64,000 bases of DNA from Rutstroemia sp. NJR-2017a BVV2 (taxonomy: Eukaryota; Ascomycota; Leotiomycetes; Helotiales; Rutstroemiaceae). The translations under genes were made by a program, and so were the position numbers. The notes under the pieces are model-generated. The model was not told the origin of the DNA. It worked only from the letters and a program-made list of their open reading frames with translations, and did not search any database. Numbering within the stretch: the stretch's first letter is position 1; the number at the start of each line of letters is the position of its first letter. The stretch is from the NCBI GenBank assembly GCA_002946415.1, contig NJPS01000005.1, forward strand, positions 1 through 64,000, in the 5' to 3' direction. This document shows, one piece after another, positions 45,108 through 57,800 of this stretch.

Positions 45108-48100
45108 ATTCCATTTATTTCCTCGTCACAGCCGAAGCGCTCGGCAGCCGAGACCGACCGGCGCCCACATGCCTCTTTCTGACCAGCTCTCCGCGCCGAT
45201 ATTCGTCAGCGGTATATTAATCGATTAGTTCCTCCGTACCAGCAAGTGCATGGAGATGGGGACCGTGCTTTGCTTCGTATTGCATTGCGCGCTTGCTTGC
45301 GCGCTCGCTCATACCGAGGGCTGTTAAGCTCCAAGCTTCTGAGCTCGGAGATCTCGCTTTACTCCGTACGATGAGATGAGCTCGGAGTGGGTTGAGCTGG
45401 GGAGTGGAGAGGAGATGTGCTGGAACGGTAGACAGGCAGACAGACATGTAGCACAGATCTCTATCAGCTACCTACTTCTTAGTAAGATGGATAGATAGGG
45501 TGGGTGCACAGAAACCACGGGTAGGCAACAGTAATGGTTTTGCATCAGATGGTTGTTTGTGGGTTTGTACAACGAGTATGCTGGATCTGTCAGGTGAGTT
45601 TCGATGAGCTTATTTCTATCTAGATAGATGTGTCTGCCTATCTACTTGTAAGGTTAAGGGTTTGAAGGTGTGTGTACTATGATGTGATATATGTAGAGGG
45701 CTAGTCTATCCAGTTCGTGAGCAATAGAATATAAACTGTAAAGCAAATGAAGACGAGGTTATCTTATTTTAATAGCAACTCGCTCACCGTTCGATATTCG
45801 GGGGAACTGCCGGGCCTAGATACCTGTGTAGTGTACTGAGTTGCGAGGATGAGGCGAATGGAGGTGCGAGGGAAGGCTGGCGGAGGAAGGTAAGGGAAAG
45901 GGAGCTGAGGTTAGGTAGGGTAAGCAACAGTAAGGGGGAAGATGTACTGTATAGTATGATCGGCGATATGGGTACTGGAGTGCTTAGCTGTAACGGTATG
46001 TTGTTCAGCCTTATGGTGCAGCTGCAGTGGGGGATTGTTTGGGTGGTTGGTAGGCTTAAAGATAGGCTTGGAGGTAGGCGGGTTTCTAAGTGATTAGGTG
46101 GGCAGATAGGCTGTAGATAGGCTTATAGATAGATAGCTAAGGTTAAGTGAGGAACGCTAATAACGCAGTACATACAAACAACTTATTTTATTCAAACAAC
46201 AATATCATCCAACCATTAAATTATCCCAAAGCGGAAATATCAAACAATAAACTTTATCTCCTCCTCGAAAAAGAAAAAGAAGAAGAAAAATGATTATCAC
46301 CATGCATACCCCAGCCCGTCAGTTATAAATGATACGATATCATATGCCGTCATCGTTGGAGGTGCAGCTAGCTTGCAGGTCGTTCGATATAAAGGTCATC
46401 CGGATGCGCTTCCCCGGTTTCGTGTCATATTCTCTCATCTTATCTCATCTTACCTTTTACCTTTTTGGGCTTTCGGGCGGGAAGGTTGGAGGTGTGGGGA
46501 TGGATGGAGGAGATGATGGGATGGGAACCATGGGATGGGATGATGAGATGGGATGAGATGAGATGAGATAGTGAGGCAGGGTAAACGGGAAGACGATACG
46601 ATACAATACGATAGGGGCTTTGAGATTACAGTGTTGTGAAGATCATCGATGACCGAGAGGGGGAAGGGCTGCGAAATACCGACCGTCTGTCTGCACTACG
46701 GGATGTGTGCTTGTAAAGTCGGTGAAGCGCAAGAGGGTGGTATGGGACAGGATGAGAAGAGTTGGTGGGTGAGATAGATGCAAGCACAGCGCCCTTCTTG
46801 GATACAAACGAATGCGATATTGGGACCTTGATCCCAGCCTTATTCGGGGTCTGGCCTGGTCGCGGTTCGTGTGTCTTAACTCTGTTCTGTAGAGCCTGCC
46901 AGCCAATAGGGAGGAGAGAGTCTATCTGAAGAAAGACGGCCGGGATAAGGCTTTCTGGAAGGAGAGGAAGTTGTGATGGAAGGATAGGAATGGGATGGAA
47001 CGTGTGATGAGATGAGACGAGTAGGAAAGGTTAAGACCCCCACGTTGGTTATACGAAAACGGCGGTAGGTGGATGGACCCCCACGGGATAATGTAAGTAA
47101 CAGGCAAGCTACGCGGTGATGAGGGAGACAGTGGATAGAATACGCCTATCAAGAGGCGACAGTGTATCATACTATGTATGATAATCGGAAATGTACGAAA
47201 CTGTTTGGTGAGGAGATGTACATGCGCTAGAAAGAAATTAGAAATAGGAAGTGCAAGTGAAAGTGGAAGAGTAATAATGCCGGTACGTACCATGTACCAT
47301 GTCCTCGGGACACTTCCCCTCGTATATTGTTGCCTAGCGCCTCCATCGTCTCCGACTTGAGGGAGTTTTTGGTTCTTGGGACTATACTCTAGTTATAAGC
47401 AGCAGTTTTTTAGTAAGCTGCGGACTGTGGGCTATAAGCTATGATTAGAGACTTGGTTGTATTATGGGATTAGATAGATTGTCTATAACTTATCAGTAGA
47501 GAAATAGACAAGATATAAAATCTGTGGGCAGGGATCTTTCTTTCTATTTATCTATCGGTCAGACAGCCTACCCATGGGTAGGCAAGGAATCCTTCCGTAT
47601 AGCAAAGCAAATACAATAATCTCATGATGTCAACTACCCGCTTCGTGTTTCACTACGAACTCTCCCACTTCAAACTTTCCTGCTTCTAGACCACTCACAT
47701 ACTCCGTATAACCTCAAATAACCTAAACATGCGTTTTCCGCGTGGGAAACAGGGATCTTCCTTCTCTCGGGTCTTATCTTGTCTAGTCTACCGGTATCAA
47801 TTTCGCTTCCGCGCTAGACGTAACGTCTTTTTGCTTTCTTCCAGTTGCTGTTCTTTGCTTGGTTACATGATTGCTTATCGTGCATAGACCACTCTACTAT
47901 ACTTTGTCCTACTTTTCGACTCGACTCAACTTTTTCTAGAACAAACTCCTGCCCGCAGATCTTTTCTTGGGCTGTTCTAGTTCGTTTGTTTCCCAACGTC
48001 CCTGGCTCGCTTGCGGAACTGGGGGGTGCGGTTTCCGCGCTTGGAAATGCGCCGCGGATGCGGGATGTATGGTTTATGGTTTGTGATATCTGATAAGTTA

Positions 48101-50222
48101 TCTGATATCTGAGCGGAGGTAGATTGGGGGCTAAGTGTGGTTAGTGAATAGCGAATGGTGAGTAAGTAAGCTTAGTATGGATTAGATGGAGGGTAGGGGG
48201 TAGAAGGAGAGAGGAAAATGGGAAGTGAGCGGATGTTGACGTCAGTGGTGTTAAGACTGCTTGGCGCTTGAGAGAGATACCGAGAAAAGGAGGTAAGTTG
48301 GCGGATGGATTCATCAGATTACGATGTAGATGGATAGGGGAGGGAGGGAGAGCAGTTTCTTTCTTTCGTGGCTTTTGGTGAGTGTGTTTGATGTTGATGT
48401 GGAGAGAGAGAAAGAGGAAGAATTGTCATTTTCGACTAGCGGGTAGCAGGTAAAGCTGATACCCTATCACCTCTGGAAGGGTAGAGCTAATATAAAGAAT
48501 TACTTATACTGTGATCTAGAAATTGGTTCGCGCTGAGTGGCTCAAGCGAGAAGCTCTCATTAAGTATCATCCTCCTCCGCTGGTTGAGAAGTGGGTACAT
48601 TATGTCGAGATATGGGAATTGATCTACTATATTGTTTGCTTGTTACGTTCTGAAGACTCGGGCGGATCTGATTGAGGGAGAACTATGGACTACTGGGTGG
48701 GAGATAGAAGGATCAATATTGCTTTATAAGTCGTACCTCAAGTGAGGATATGGCGCAAATAGTGCTAGGCACTGGACACTAATATTCCTGGTTGGCTGCT
48801 TTACTTTGGTGTGTTCTTCCCTTGCATCTATTCATGATACTGTTGTGTAGTCAATAGCCCTCAGATTCCATTCATGCAGCAGTTGAAGTTCGAATCATTG
48901 CAATTCCAGATCCTGGGAAATACAGTGGTTTGGCAAGCGCATCATGGATCGGTTTCCATTTTGGTGCAAGAAAGCCTCATTCAATAGGACAATCATACCA
49001 TGGGTCCATGACCACCGAAGCCACTATGATTATAGCTTTTATTCTCCTGGGAAGACCAGTAATTTTAATTAACCTGATATTTCCACATCACAGTAACGAA
49101 GAATCTATCCCTCAGCATGATATTCTGTCTGGACGCGGAGGATCTTGCCTATGCTGCAGTAATTGCTCAAAGATACTCTCGGTACTACTCCATGACGCGT
49201 TACAGAAAGTCAAGTGTGTTGGCGTATGTGGTTTACACAGAGTTGAAGATATAATCAGTGTAGAATACACGAGCTGACTATTCACACACTATATCCGCAA
49301 TGTTCATGGGTGCATAGTGACATGTTTCTCCAACAATATTCGTCAACTAAGCAAATACTTTGTTGCACTCAGATTTTCGCAAGTAGATCACTTCTAATAG
49401 CTAAGATGGAATATTGTAGAACTAATATCCATTCTGCCAGTGCCGACGCCGTCGTCAAATGCCACACATATCGTTAAGACACCATGCACCTCCTCGGCAG
49501 CGCTCTCGCACCCAACGGCGCCCATCTGCTTCGTGTTCTAGTAGGCCCTTAATGACTACAGTAGCTGTAACGACCGTTAGCCTTGAAGTTTAGGCACTTA
49601 CTCGATGTCGGGTATGATTCATTTACACAGCCATGTTTATACACCCAGTCGTTGTGCTACACGCCCACCCCCGCTAGCTACCCCGCACCACTTTACTAGC
49701 TGTAAGGCCTCCGCATTCATTTATACCGGAGATTCTGTAAAGCTCGATATACTGAAAATCAAAGCTAGTCAGATGAGGATCAGTCTTTTATTTCGTTTAT
49801 TCTTTACCGTGAATTTTAATTCGTTCTCTGTTTGTTCCCAAATTGCTCAGGACCGGCCCCAAAGAACGGTGGGGTAATTCAATTTTCTGCATACTTCTAT
49901 GCCGAGTGCCAATACCTAGGGGGCTATGCATGTGGGGCTGTGCGTGATCACCTACACAATCGAATCTCATGAGGCAGTGTGCTTCGGAGAACTAAGTGCA
50001 ACACCGATTAGCTCAAAGTTCAGACCTACATAACGATTACATGTGCCACCTGCATTTGGTTCTTGACCATATCGACCCTCCCCGCCAGTGAATGCCAGTA
50101 TTGTCGTCACACCAGCCAAGGGAAAGCAGCCATCACGCTGTTGAGGATATTTTGTACTAAGCATTTTCTGTATACACACAACATTTGGCTTCTTTAGAAT
50201 ATTGGTTTTACGTCGGACAGTT

Positions 50223-52391
50223 ATGGAAAGAATAATTGCTAGGTCGAAATATCTGGGACTCAAGCTACGACGGAATCTCAGGCTACGACAATCTGATACC
50301 GATTTGTGCGAGAAATGCTACTATTTCTACCATTTCAGGCTTCGGGGCCTATACAGAAAAATGCTACCTAGGGAGAGAGTAATCGACTTGTCAGACGATG
50401 GTGATCACTTATTTTCACGTGGGGGAGCTTCGGAGTGTTCTATGTGCCAGTTTTTTGAATCTGTTACAGGGCCCGAATTGCTGCGCGATTATGTAGATCC
50501 CGCTGTCTTAAGAGTATTTGCAGCCGATGATGTGTTTACGAACTTGGGAGCAGATAAGGTGATTTTCGATACCAACGTCTTATCTGTACATAATGACCTA
50601 GAACCAGACTTTAACCTTCAATACTTATGGCTCCTAGGTCCAAGAGTGAGAAGTCTATATGGCGCACATCTTCTGGATCCGGGATGTTTCGATATTGAAG
50701 CGACAAACCACTGGATTAGCTACTGTCAGTCAAATCACAGAGCCACCTGTCGCCTTGCAAGCCTTCCCAGAATGCAATCTTTTCAAGTAATAGACTGCAA
50801 GACGGAAACCGTTATCAAAGCCCCACCCAATTGTGCATATGTTGCACTTTCATATGTCTGGGGAGGATTTTCAACAACTGACTTTTCTTCGAGTCTCAGC
50901 TGTGCTCCCAAGCTTATCCTTGATAGCATTGAAGTCACGAAGATGCTAAAATTCAGATATCTGTGGGTAGACAGATATTGCATTGATCAATCAGATTCGA
51001 CGGGAAAGCACGAACAGATTTGTCAAATGGACATGATATACGCTAGTGCTCAAGTGACTATCATTGCGGCTGGTAGTGAAGATCCAAACAGAGGCCTCCA
51101 TGGCGTCAGAGGAACACTACGAATCTCACAGCCAACACTTCGACTTGGTGATCACCGAATCGTTTCATCGCTGGTGGATCCCGTTAGTGTAATTGCAGGA
51201 TCAAAATGGGCAACACGTGGATGGACATACCAGGAAGGTCTCCTCTCAACACGCCGGCTGGTTTTCTCAGAGGACCAGGTGAGATTCGAATGTAATAGCA
51301 TGCATTGCTCTGAAGCAATTCACCTGCCACTGGAAGAGATGCATGATAAGAGGACTGGTAAAATGGACTTCTACGCTCCCATAGGTGCATTTCAATGGAA
51401 GGATTTTGGAACTGAACCATGGGATTTTATGGACTATGTATCTCAGTTTTCCGAGAGAAAACTTTCTTTCCCAACGGATGCCTTGAATGCTATGAGAGGG
51501 ATCTTTAACAATTTGGAGAAAGGTCGATATCCGGTGTTTCAACTGATGGGCGTTCCAATCATGCCACCCTACATCAATACTAGCTCTCGTTTAGATGCTC
51601 TCGAGGATCCAAAATACCAAAGAATACCACGGTCTCCTGGTGCAGGTTTCCTGATTGGTCTTCTTTGGCATCACCAGCCCTATGGTCTATCAGTGCCTCA
51701 TCCTACTTCACGCAGCCACATATTTTCATCCTGGACATGGGCTGCCTGCAGTCTGCACATATCACCTGAGCTTGCATTCGATCAGACATGCACACTGTGC
51801 GATCTTGGTGCCCAAGTTTCCGTAGAACTACCCGACGGGTCAATCTTGCCTTTCCCGACAGACTACAGTGTGGTCCCAGCATTTATGTCACAGGCTCAAG
51901 ATTCCAAAATTATCCACATCACTGCAAAGGTTGCGAGTTGTCAGATAGCTTTTCGTCGAAGCGAGTTACATTACCGTGGTGGTGGCTATGTGGCAGTGAT
52001 CACTGGAGACGACGAGCTCACTATCTGCCTTGAGGTTTTAGCAGATGTACTGATAGAACATGGGAACGACCTTAGGATAGAACCGTTTTTACTTGGGAAA
52101 TCACTCACGGCAATTATCTTTGCACTGACTGAAGACGCAGATCGTGTAGATTATCCGGTTTCAGTTATAGTTGTGGATGAAGACAGTAACAAAAACTTCA
52201 GTAGAAGGGTGGGAATTTGCCGAAGACTTCGACAGATATACCTTGGAAGTGATACTACAAGCTGTATATTAGGGACTGCACCAATTCTACATATTGATGA
52301 TGAATGGGGCCCAGAATTACGGAAAGCAAAGCAGCAAGCTTTATCAAAGTGGGTAGAGAGATTACCTACAAAAACAATTCGTTTAGGATAG
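50223..52391 (+). CDS. HET-domain (heterokaryon incompatibility) protein
   Basis: Single exon, 722 aa from the first ATG. The HET domain spans about residues 205-350 with its three conserved blocks: YVALSYVWGG (about 206), RYLWVDRYCIDQS (about 245) and WATRGWTYQEGLLSTRRLVF (about 329), followed by VRFEC. Upstream is a Cys-bearing region (CEKCYYFYHFRLRG, ECSMCQFF) of the kind often found before HET domains; it may bind metal. The C-terminal half (WTWAACSLHISP and beyond) is conserved-looking but unnamed. HET proteins trigger cell death after fusion of genetically different hyphae. The specific partner locus is unknown. It is flanked by repeat-rich DNA on both sides, typical of fast-evolving recognition genes. 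Confidence 0.93.
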   Translation: MERIIARSKYLGLKLRRNLRLRQSDTDLCEKCYYFYHFRLRGLYRKMLPRERVIDLSDDGDHLFSRGGASECSMCQFFESVTGPELLRDYVDPAVLRVFAADDVFTNLGADKVIFDTNVLSVHNDLEPDFNLQYLWLLGPRVRSLYGAHLLDPGCFDIEATNHWISYCQSNHRATCRLASLPRMQSFQVIDCKTETVIKAPPNCAYVALSYVWGGFSTTDFSSSLSCAPKLILDSIEVTKMLKFRYLWVDRYCIDQSDSTGKHEQICQMDMIYASAQVTIIAAGSEDPNRGLHGVRGTLRISQPTLRLGDHRIVSSLVDPVSVIAGSKWATRGWTYQEGLLSTRRLVFSEDQVRFECNSMHCSEAIHLPLEEMHDKRTGKMDFYAPIGAFQWKDFGTEPWDFMDYVSQFSERKLSFPTDALNAMRGIFNNLEKGRYPVFQLMGVPIMPPYINTSSRLDALEDPKYQRIPRSPGAGFLIGLLWHHQPYGLSVPHPTSRSHIFSSWTWAACSLHISPELAFDQTCTLCDLGAQVSVELPDGSILPFPTDYSVVPAFMSQAQDSKIIHITAKVASCQIAFRRSELHYRGGGYVAVITGDDELTICLEVLADVLIEHGNDLRIEPFLLGKSLTAIIFALTEDADRVDYPVSVIVVDEDSNKNFSRRVGICRRLRQIYLGSDTTSCILGTAPILHIDDEWGPELRKAKQQALSKWVERLPTKTIRLG

Positions 52392-52779
52392 ACTTAGTAT
52401 TTCGGTCAGTAAAGTATTTAATATCAGTCCCAAGATCACAGATGGTGTGCTTTATATATCTGATTGAGTATATACCATGATTGCGAAGTCAATAAAATTA
52501 AACTGTGACAAATTGTACCTGATCCAAAACTGCAGAAGTAAAATTTTGATTTCCGAGTCTTCCAGAGAAATGATCAAATGGCTGCTGGCACCACTAAAAC
52601 TTTTCAGGTTAAGGAGGGGTGAATGGTAAACTACCAGTTAATGAAAGCATAGCTAAGCATCATCGCTGAGCGCACTTCGAAGAACAAGCTTGGGACGATG
52701 TACAGGAACACGCCAAAGATGTGCAGGCAGAGAGATGGGCGGCAGAGCGACCTTAGGCTGCAAAATGCATACGCATACC
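52392..52779. other. 3' flank of the HET gene
   Basis: AT-rich sequence with no gene seen. Confidence 0.45.
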
Positions 52780-52780
52780 T

Positions 52781-52847
52781 ATGAGCGCAAAAGTGACGCC
52801 ACTCCTGAGAGAGTGACAATTATGGTTACCAGTGGATTCTGCTTCAC
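52781..52847 (+). repeat. Direct repeat copy A (about 67 bp)
   Basis: Shares GCAAAAGTGACGC, CTGAGAGAGTGACAA and AGTGGATT...TTCAC in the same order with 54806-54875, at roughly 80 percent identity by eye. Confidence 0.75.
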
Positions 52848-52979
52848 AGTAGCAATAAAAGGGTTGAAGAGCTACAAAATCCACCTGTATATACCTATGG
52901 AGGATCTTCAACTCGCCCATAAGCTACTCAGAAACTGGATGGGACTATCATTTCCAATATCTTGGATATACTCCACTGG

Positions 52980-53550
52980 GCTACGAACCTACCCACCAGG
53001 TGGGCTGGGTATTCGCGGGTTGGGGTATCCGGTAGGTGAGTTGAAGGCTATTTTGACTACCTATTACAATTACCTATCTGTAGATACTCATTTCGCAGTC
53101 TATATTCCACTATAGCGATATATATTGGATTTTTGAGGATATACACCTGTAATTGTTGTTGGATTCTACACTACTAATAATATAAAATATCACTCGAAAT
53201 TACTACTAATGGCAGCAAGTACCCGAAAAGAATATATTCCTCAGAGAACAAGAATTTGAATTTCCTAAGTAGGTAATTGTGAAGCTGAAGCTAGCCTGCT
53301 AAAGAAAATAGCACCTCTTTCCCGTTCTCCCTTAGAATGCGGAAGAGGTATATGGACGGGTACTTCCAGGTATTCAACCTATCTATAGGTAGGTTTTCTG
53401 GCCATCTAACCCACCCACCTACCCATTTACGCAATATATCAGAATAGAGTCTGTGACAGCCAATTGGTAGTACTCTATAAATATCCCCTTCAACCCATCC
53501 ACTAGGTACCAATTAGCCATCATAATCCACCCGGTGGGTAGGTTCGTAGC
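52980..53550. mobile_element. 571-bp MITE-like element with terminal inverted repeats
   Basis: The ends are GCTACGAACCTACCCACC at 52980-52997 and its reverse complement at 53533-53550. The match continues one mismatch further in, to about 24 bp. CTGG lies directly outside both ends (52976-52979 and 53551-53554), a candidate 4-bp target-site duplication. The interior contains many ACCCACC/GGTGGGT words and no transposase frame. The size and ends suit a non-autonomous DNA transposon; the superfamily cannot be assigned from a 4-bp duplication alone. Confidence 0.75.
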
Positions 53551-53554
53551 CTGG

Positions 53555-54805
53555 TCTCCTTGCCTGCTTTCTCCCTCAAGGAGTACTATCGGCATACTTC
53601 ACCATTGAATCACGAATGTAATTAAGCAAGATCGATTGATGATGGAGGAGGAGAACTATATAGATGGACTATATACGTATACTAATGGGCTCGGTTCTGA
53701 TCACCCAACTACTACCTAATGCACCTTCTATGAGTGTATTGAGGCGGAAGGAGATCTTTGCTACAAGTACTAACACTGGTACCGTACTGGCACTGGCACT
53801 AGCACTGTAAAGGGCTATATAAAAGACTACCAGACAAAGCAGTTGTACTTCCTGTTCAACTTCAGGGAACTCCAATAAGACTTACATTCCATTACGTATT
53901 CCAGTATTTCAGTATATCCTCAATATTACTCACTTTGGCCAATATATATTGGAAATATATAGTGCTGACACTTGACAGCTGTACATCCGTAAATGATTAG
54001 AATGCCTTTGAAACCAGCCACCGTAATATAGCTATATACTACTCCCGTCGCTGCTCAACAACCCAAATAGGAGTTGCACACACCAGATTCACACCCAGTA
54101 TAGTCAATAGGTAATCAATTTGACGTTCAACCCACCCACCGGGTACCCATCAATCATTAAACCCACCAAGGGCAAATTGACTAAGCATTGGCTATCACGG
54201 GCCCTATTCTGGTATGTGCTACCCCTGATTGGGTAGGTAGATGGGGTGAAGAGCTGGAGAACCCACCTATAGGTACCTACTTCGTAGTTTAGGTTCGCAG
54301 CCTAAGCAACTCACTACAGATACCCAGCCTATTAGCCAATAGAGCATACAGCGAGAGGTAGCATAGTGAAGAGGATTCTTGGCTACTGATTCGGATGACA
54401 ACTCATCACTGTCTTGACTTTCCGTTTTATTCGCACAGGAACAATCAACCGGACGGACACATATTTTACACACCGACACCGAAGCATACGTGCTGAAAGC
54501 ATTCTCGATCGGCATAGTCTTCATTGTTGGGATCAGATTCAATAAACTACAGGAGAGAGTCATTCATACGGTGTAGACTTCTAACGAAAGGCATTCGATA
54601 GGATTAGTTAAGATTATTAGCGTAGGAGAGCAGATCTGGATAGTGGTCTCTATGAATCCATAGTTTGGAGAAGTCGACATACGTGGACGAAGCGAAGCAT
54701 TGATCAACTGTTTTGAGTGTGATTTAATGCGATGGTTCAGAGGTTGAACACACACCCATCCTTCCGTGAATCATTATGGCGTGGCATTTAACCAACAAAC
54801 TGATT
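53555..54805. other. AT-rich repeat-laden spacer
   Basis: No gene. A partial second copy of the MITE's right part lies near 54124-54170 (TTCAACCCACCCACCGGGTA compared with TTCAACCCATCCACTAGGTA). A TAGGTTCGCAGCCTAA word near 54293 resembles the element's terminus. Confidence 0.45.
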
Positions 54806-54875
54806 CTGTGAGCCCAAAAGTGACGCAACTTCTGAGAGAGTGACAACCCTGGCTTACCAAGTGGATTTCTTCACG
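54806..54875 (+). repeat. Direct repeat copy B (about 70 bp)
   Basis: Counterpart of 52781-52847, about 2.0 kb away in the same orientation, enclosing the MITE-like element. Confidence 0.75.
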
Positions 54876-57800
54876 GATTCAACACGGCGTTGGAACCACC
54901 ATAATGCATCTACTATTGCAGGCGATGTAAAGATGGTGTCAGTATCAAACTTAACATCGACTTCCTCTCGTCAGTCACAGGCGATACTACACTTACTAAC
55001 CAAAACTCAAGCAGAGCCAAGCAGCGCCACCCCCTACGCGACAACCAGTATTCGCCGAAGCAGACTCAAAATCACAACAAGGGCTTTCATCAATGCCCAA
55101 ACCCGCACTGACCCACAGGTAACCACTCGATCACCAGCAAACCACCATATCATTTAGGATCAGACATTCGACCCCAGCTCCGAATCGCGCCAACCCTAGG
55201 AAACGTGGCGTTCCCGATGACAGCGCTTATAAAGAATTCATCAGCGAGGCAGATTTGCTCAATGCACATGCTGTGTCCAATAGAAGCGCAGCGGCTACAA
55301 ATCGGGTGGCTGGTGTATACCGGATTCTAGATATTGGGATTGCATTGCATGTAATCAGTTGAACTGTCACTGGTTATGCCTTTACAGATCTGTGGATCCA
55401 CGATGGGGGTTGAGGTAGGACAAACTTTTGTGCTACTGTGGCGGAGTTGTTGTTGATACGGTTGCTAGATGGATGGGGTGTTGTTTGGTCGCTGCAGATC
55501 TTGATTACCACACCGCTATTGGATCGTGTGCATTTCTCTTCCCCTTTCATTCTGGGTTCCCTGCCTCTTCGCCTCGTTTTTCTCTTCGTGGATGGTATTT
55601 CATCAACTCGAGGACCAATAACGGGCTAATTATCTCGGAAAGGCGAAGACCTAATAAAGGTGTTCTCCGAAGGTTCGGGCAAATCGGGTAAGATTGTCAA
55701 TACCGGCATGTCATCCCCGGGCCGTTAAAGTCATACGCAACTAAAGGTAGCGTGAAATGTGAACCATTCTTCGAATGAAATGCCGAACCGCGACGATAAT
55801 GAATCATACCGATGAGCCGAATATAGTGCCAAGTATAGGTAAATACGACGTCCAGACACCCCCAAGTTACAGTCGGGCAAAAATATCTGACAACGTCCCC
55901 GACCATGGGAAAGCCGATAACACACCTCGACAGAAGAACGTTTCGAGAGGGTTACACAAAACGTATCTATTGGCAATTCCTCGTTTTTATATCGAAGAAA
56001 TGCGTCGAGTCTACGTATCTATTGATTTACCCCACAACCCGTTGGTTCCCCAAAGTGTCAGATCTTGAGCATGTTGCGGATAACGCACTGGATGGCTCTC
56101 ACCCCGCAATCCGGACCCTTGTCCTGCTCCGGCAAGGAACACAACCCTCGAGGTATCCGCTGCTCGTATGGACGAAAATGGAAAGCCCTCGGACAATTGG
56201 CTTGCAAACGTGACGTGCCTACCATAAAAGGTCCGACCATGGTTTTCCATGTTTTTCCGATGATAGACGTTGATATCTGCTCATCGCCGAGGACACATGT
56301 AAGCTTCAAAATTGGGAGGCGTCAATGAGGTTGTCATGATTGAAACGCCTTGGGTATGATGTGCAGCTAGAGAGATGCCGTGTGCGGGAAGCCCTCGTAG
56401 CTGAAAAGCCGAGGGCTCATTGATATTGAAAGGGGTGTGCTGTGCTGCGGCTTTTGTAACCCTTCGCGAACTTGTGTGCAGAGTGAAGAATTGCTGATCG
56501 GCGAATATTTGGGCGCGACTACATGGCACGCCAGGGATTTTCTGCACAGCTTACATATTTCAGGGTCCTCGTCCAACGAAAGAGAAGCGACCCTTGAGGT
56601 CGGTGATGTATTGCATGAACTGAGAGTCTCACAAGTGGCCGTATAAGGTAAGCAATTGAATATCGCGACTCTGATCCGTGCCGTCTTTTATGGATTTTTC
56701 GGTCGCTGCAACTGAGCCAGAAAGCCACTTCAGATAGTCCGAGGCGTTGTGCGAGTCGGAAGTCTGGAAACGAGCGATGAGGGCTGCGAGACTGCGCGAC
56801 ACGTGTTGACTGAAATTTTCCAGCTGTTCAATTGATCTCAATCTCCCAGCGCATGATGATGTGTCGATCGGCTTTGTGCTCCCCATTGCTGCAGTGATTT
56901 GCCCATGGTAATATTCCCACTGACAGCCGGCGGTGCTCAATGGCAGGCAAGAGAGGACAAGAGGTGGTGTCGGGACTGAATGCGTTGCAACATGTTCGTC
57001 CTGTTCGTCCCATTCCCACGACAAGTACAGCGAGGCGTTCGCGAAATAGATTTTCCGGCAGTGTGTCCAGATCCCGGTCCTCCACCAAGCCCGCTTCCGC
57101 CCGCCAATCAGCTTCCGCAGAGATTCTCCGTCCATCCGAGAGATGCGCTACTGTACGTGCGTGTGCCAGATTCAACCAAGCAGAGCATAGAATGGGGTGT
57201 GGGGTAGCAGTTTGTGGGGAGCTGGGTTGGCTGGGCACGCTGGGGTAGATCAGATGAAAAAAAGACACAATACTTCGTACAGTGACAAGACCCGGAGGCC
57301 AGACTCACGCAAACCTTTGCAGAGCAGGGGAAGCAAGAAGCAAGAAGCAAGAAGCAAGGATCCTCCACCTCCGCAAATGACCCAATTCCAATGCTTCCTG
57401 TCAAAGCTTGCCATTTTCCATTTTCCCTTTCCTCTTCCGTTCTCCATTACGCATCCCCATTTCCATCTGCCACCAGCCTTCGGGATCATACTTCGTATAT
57501 CCTCACCCAACACAGGAATTCCGCTGGCGAGTGGATCATCGTTGCCGACACCCCAGCCGATCGCCATCAGCTTAATTTCCCATTATCGCGTCGCATGGAG
57601 AAAGTCTTGGACAGTGCCCTTCCACCCTTCCACGCGTGGGATCCAGTAAAGACGAAATCAGCTCATCCCCTCGTGAGTCTGGGAAACTGCATACAGAGTG
57701 TACATATACACGGACATACATATACATAGTGTGCTGGGGTGCACTACATATGATTTGCCGCTCCACCGTTGCATTCAGAGGAAACCAGGAAACTTCCTCC

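Larger units (their letters stand above)
41422..50222. other. 8.8-kb stretch with no supportable protein gene
   Basis: The longest such gap in the window. Open frames up to about 127 codons are scattered on both strands and lack domains, splice pairing or consistent composition. It contains a CACCACC/CATCACC heptamer array (about 42215-42277), a CTTCCC array (about 45069-45107) and GGGATGAGAT-type repeats (46500-46570). Several TACTTCGTA/TACGTA palindromic words recur. Parts may be long UTRs or promoters of the FNIP and HET genes, or non-coding RNA. Confidence 0.5.

Noticed and set aside
48930..49277. 115-codon plus frame with Cys-rich end (CLCCSNC)
   Set aside because: No recognisable domain and no supporting context. 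It may be chance.
56880..57268. Minus frame of 146 codons overlapping the 56629 fragment
   Set aside because: Proline/serine and arginine-rich without domain. It overlaps plus-strand frames of similar length, as expected for GC-richer non-coding DNA.
57632..57637. Further ACGCGT hexamers (such as 49196, 57632, 63465, 30342)
   Set aside because: Single copies inside genes or far from starts, at a frequency expected by chance. Not called as MCB boxes.
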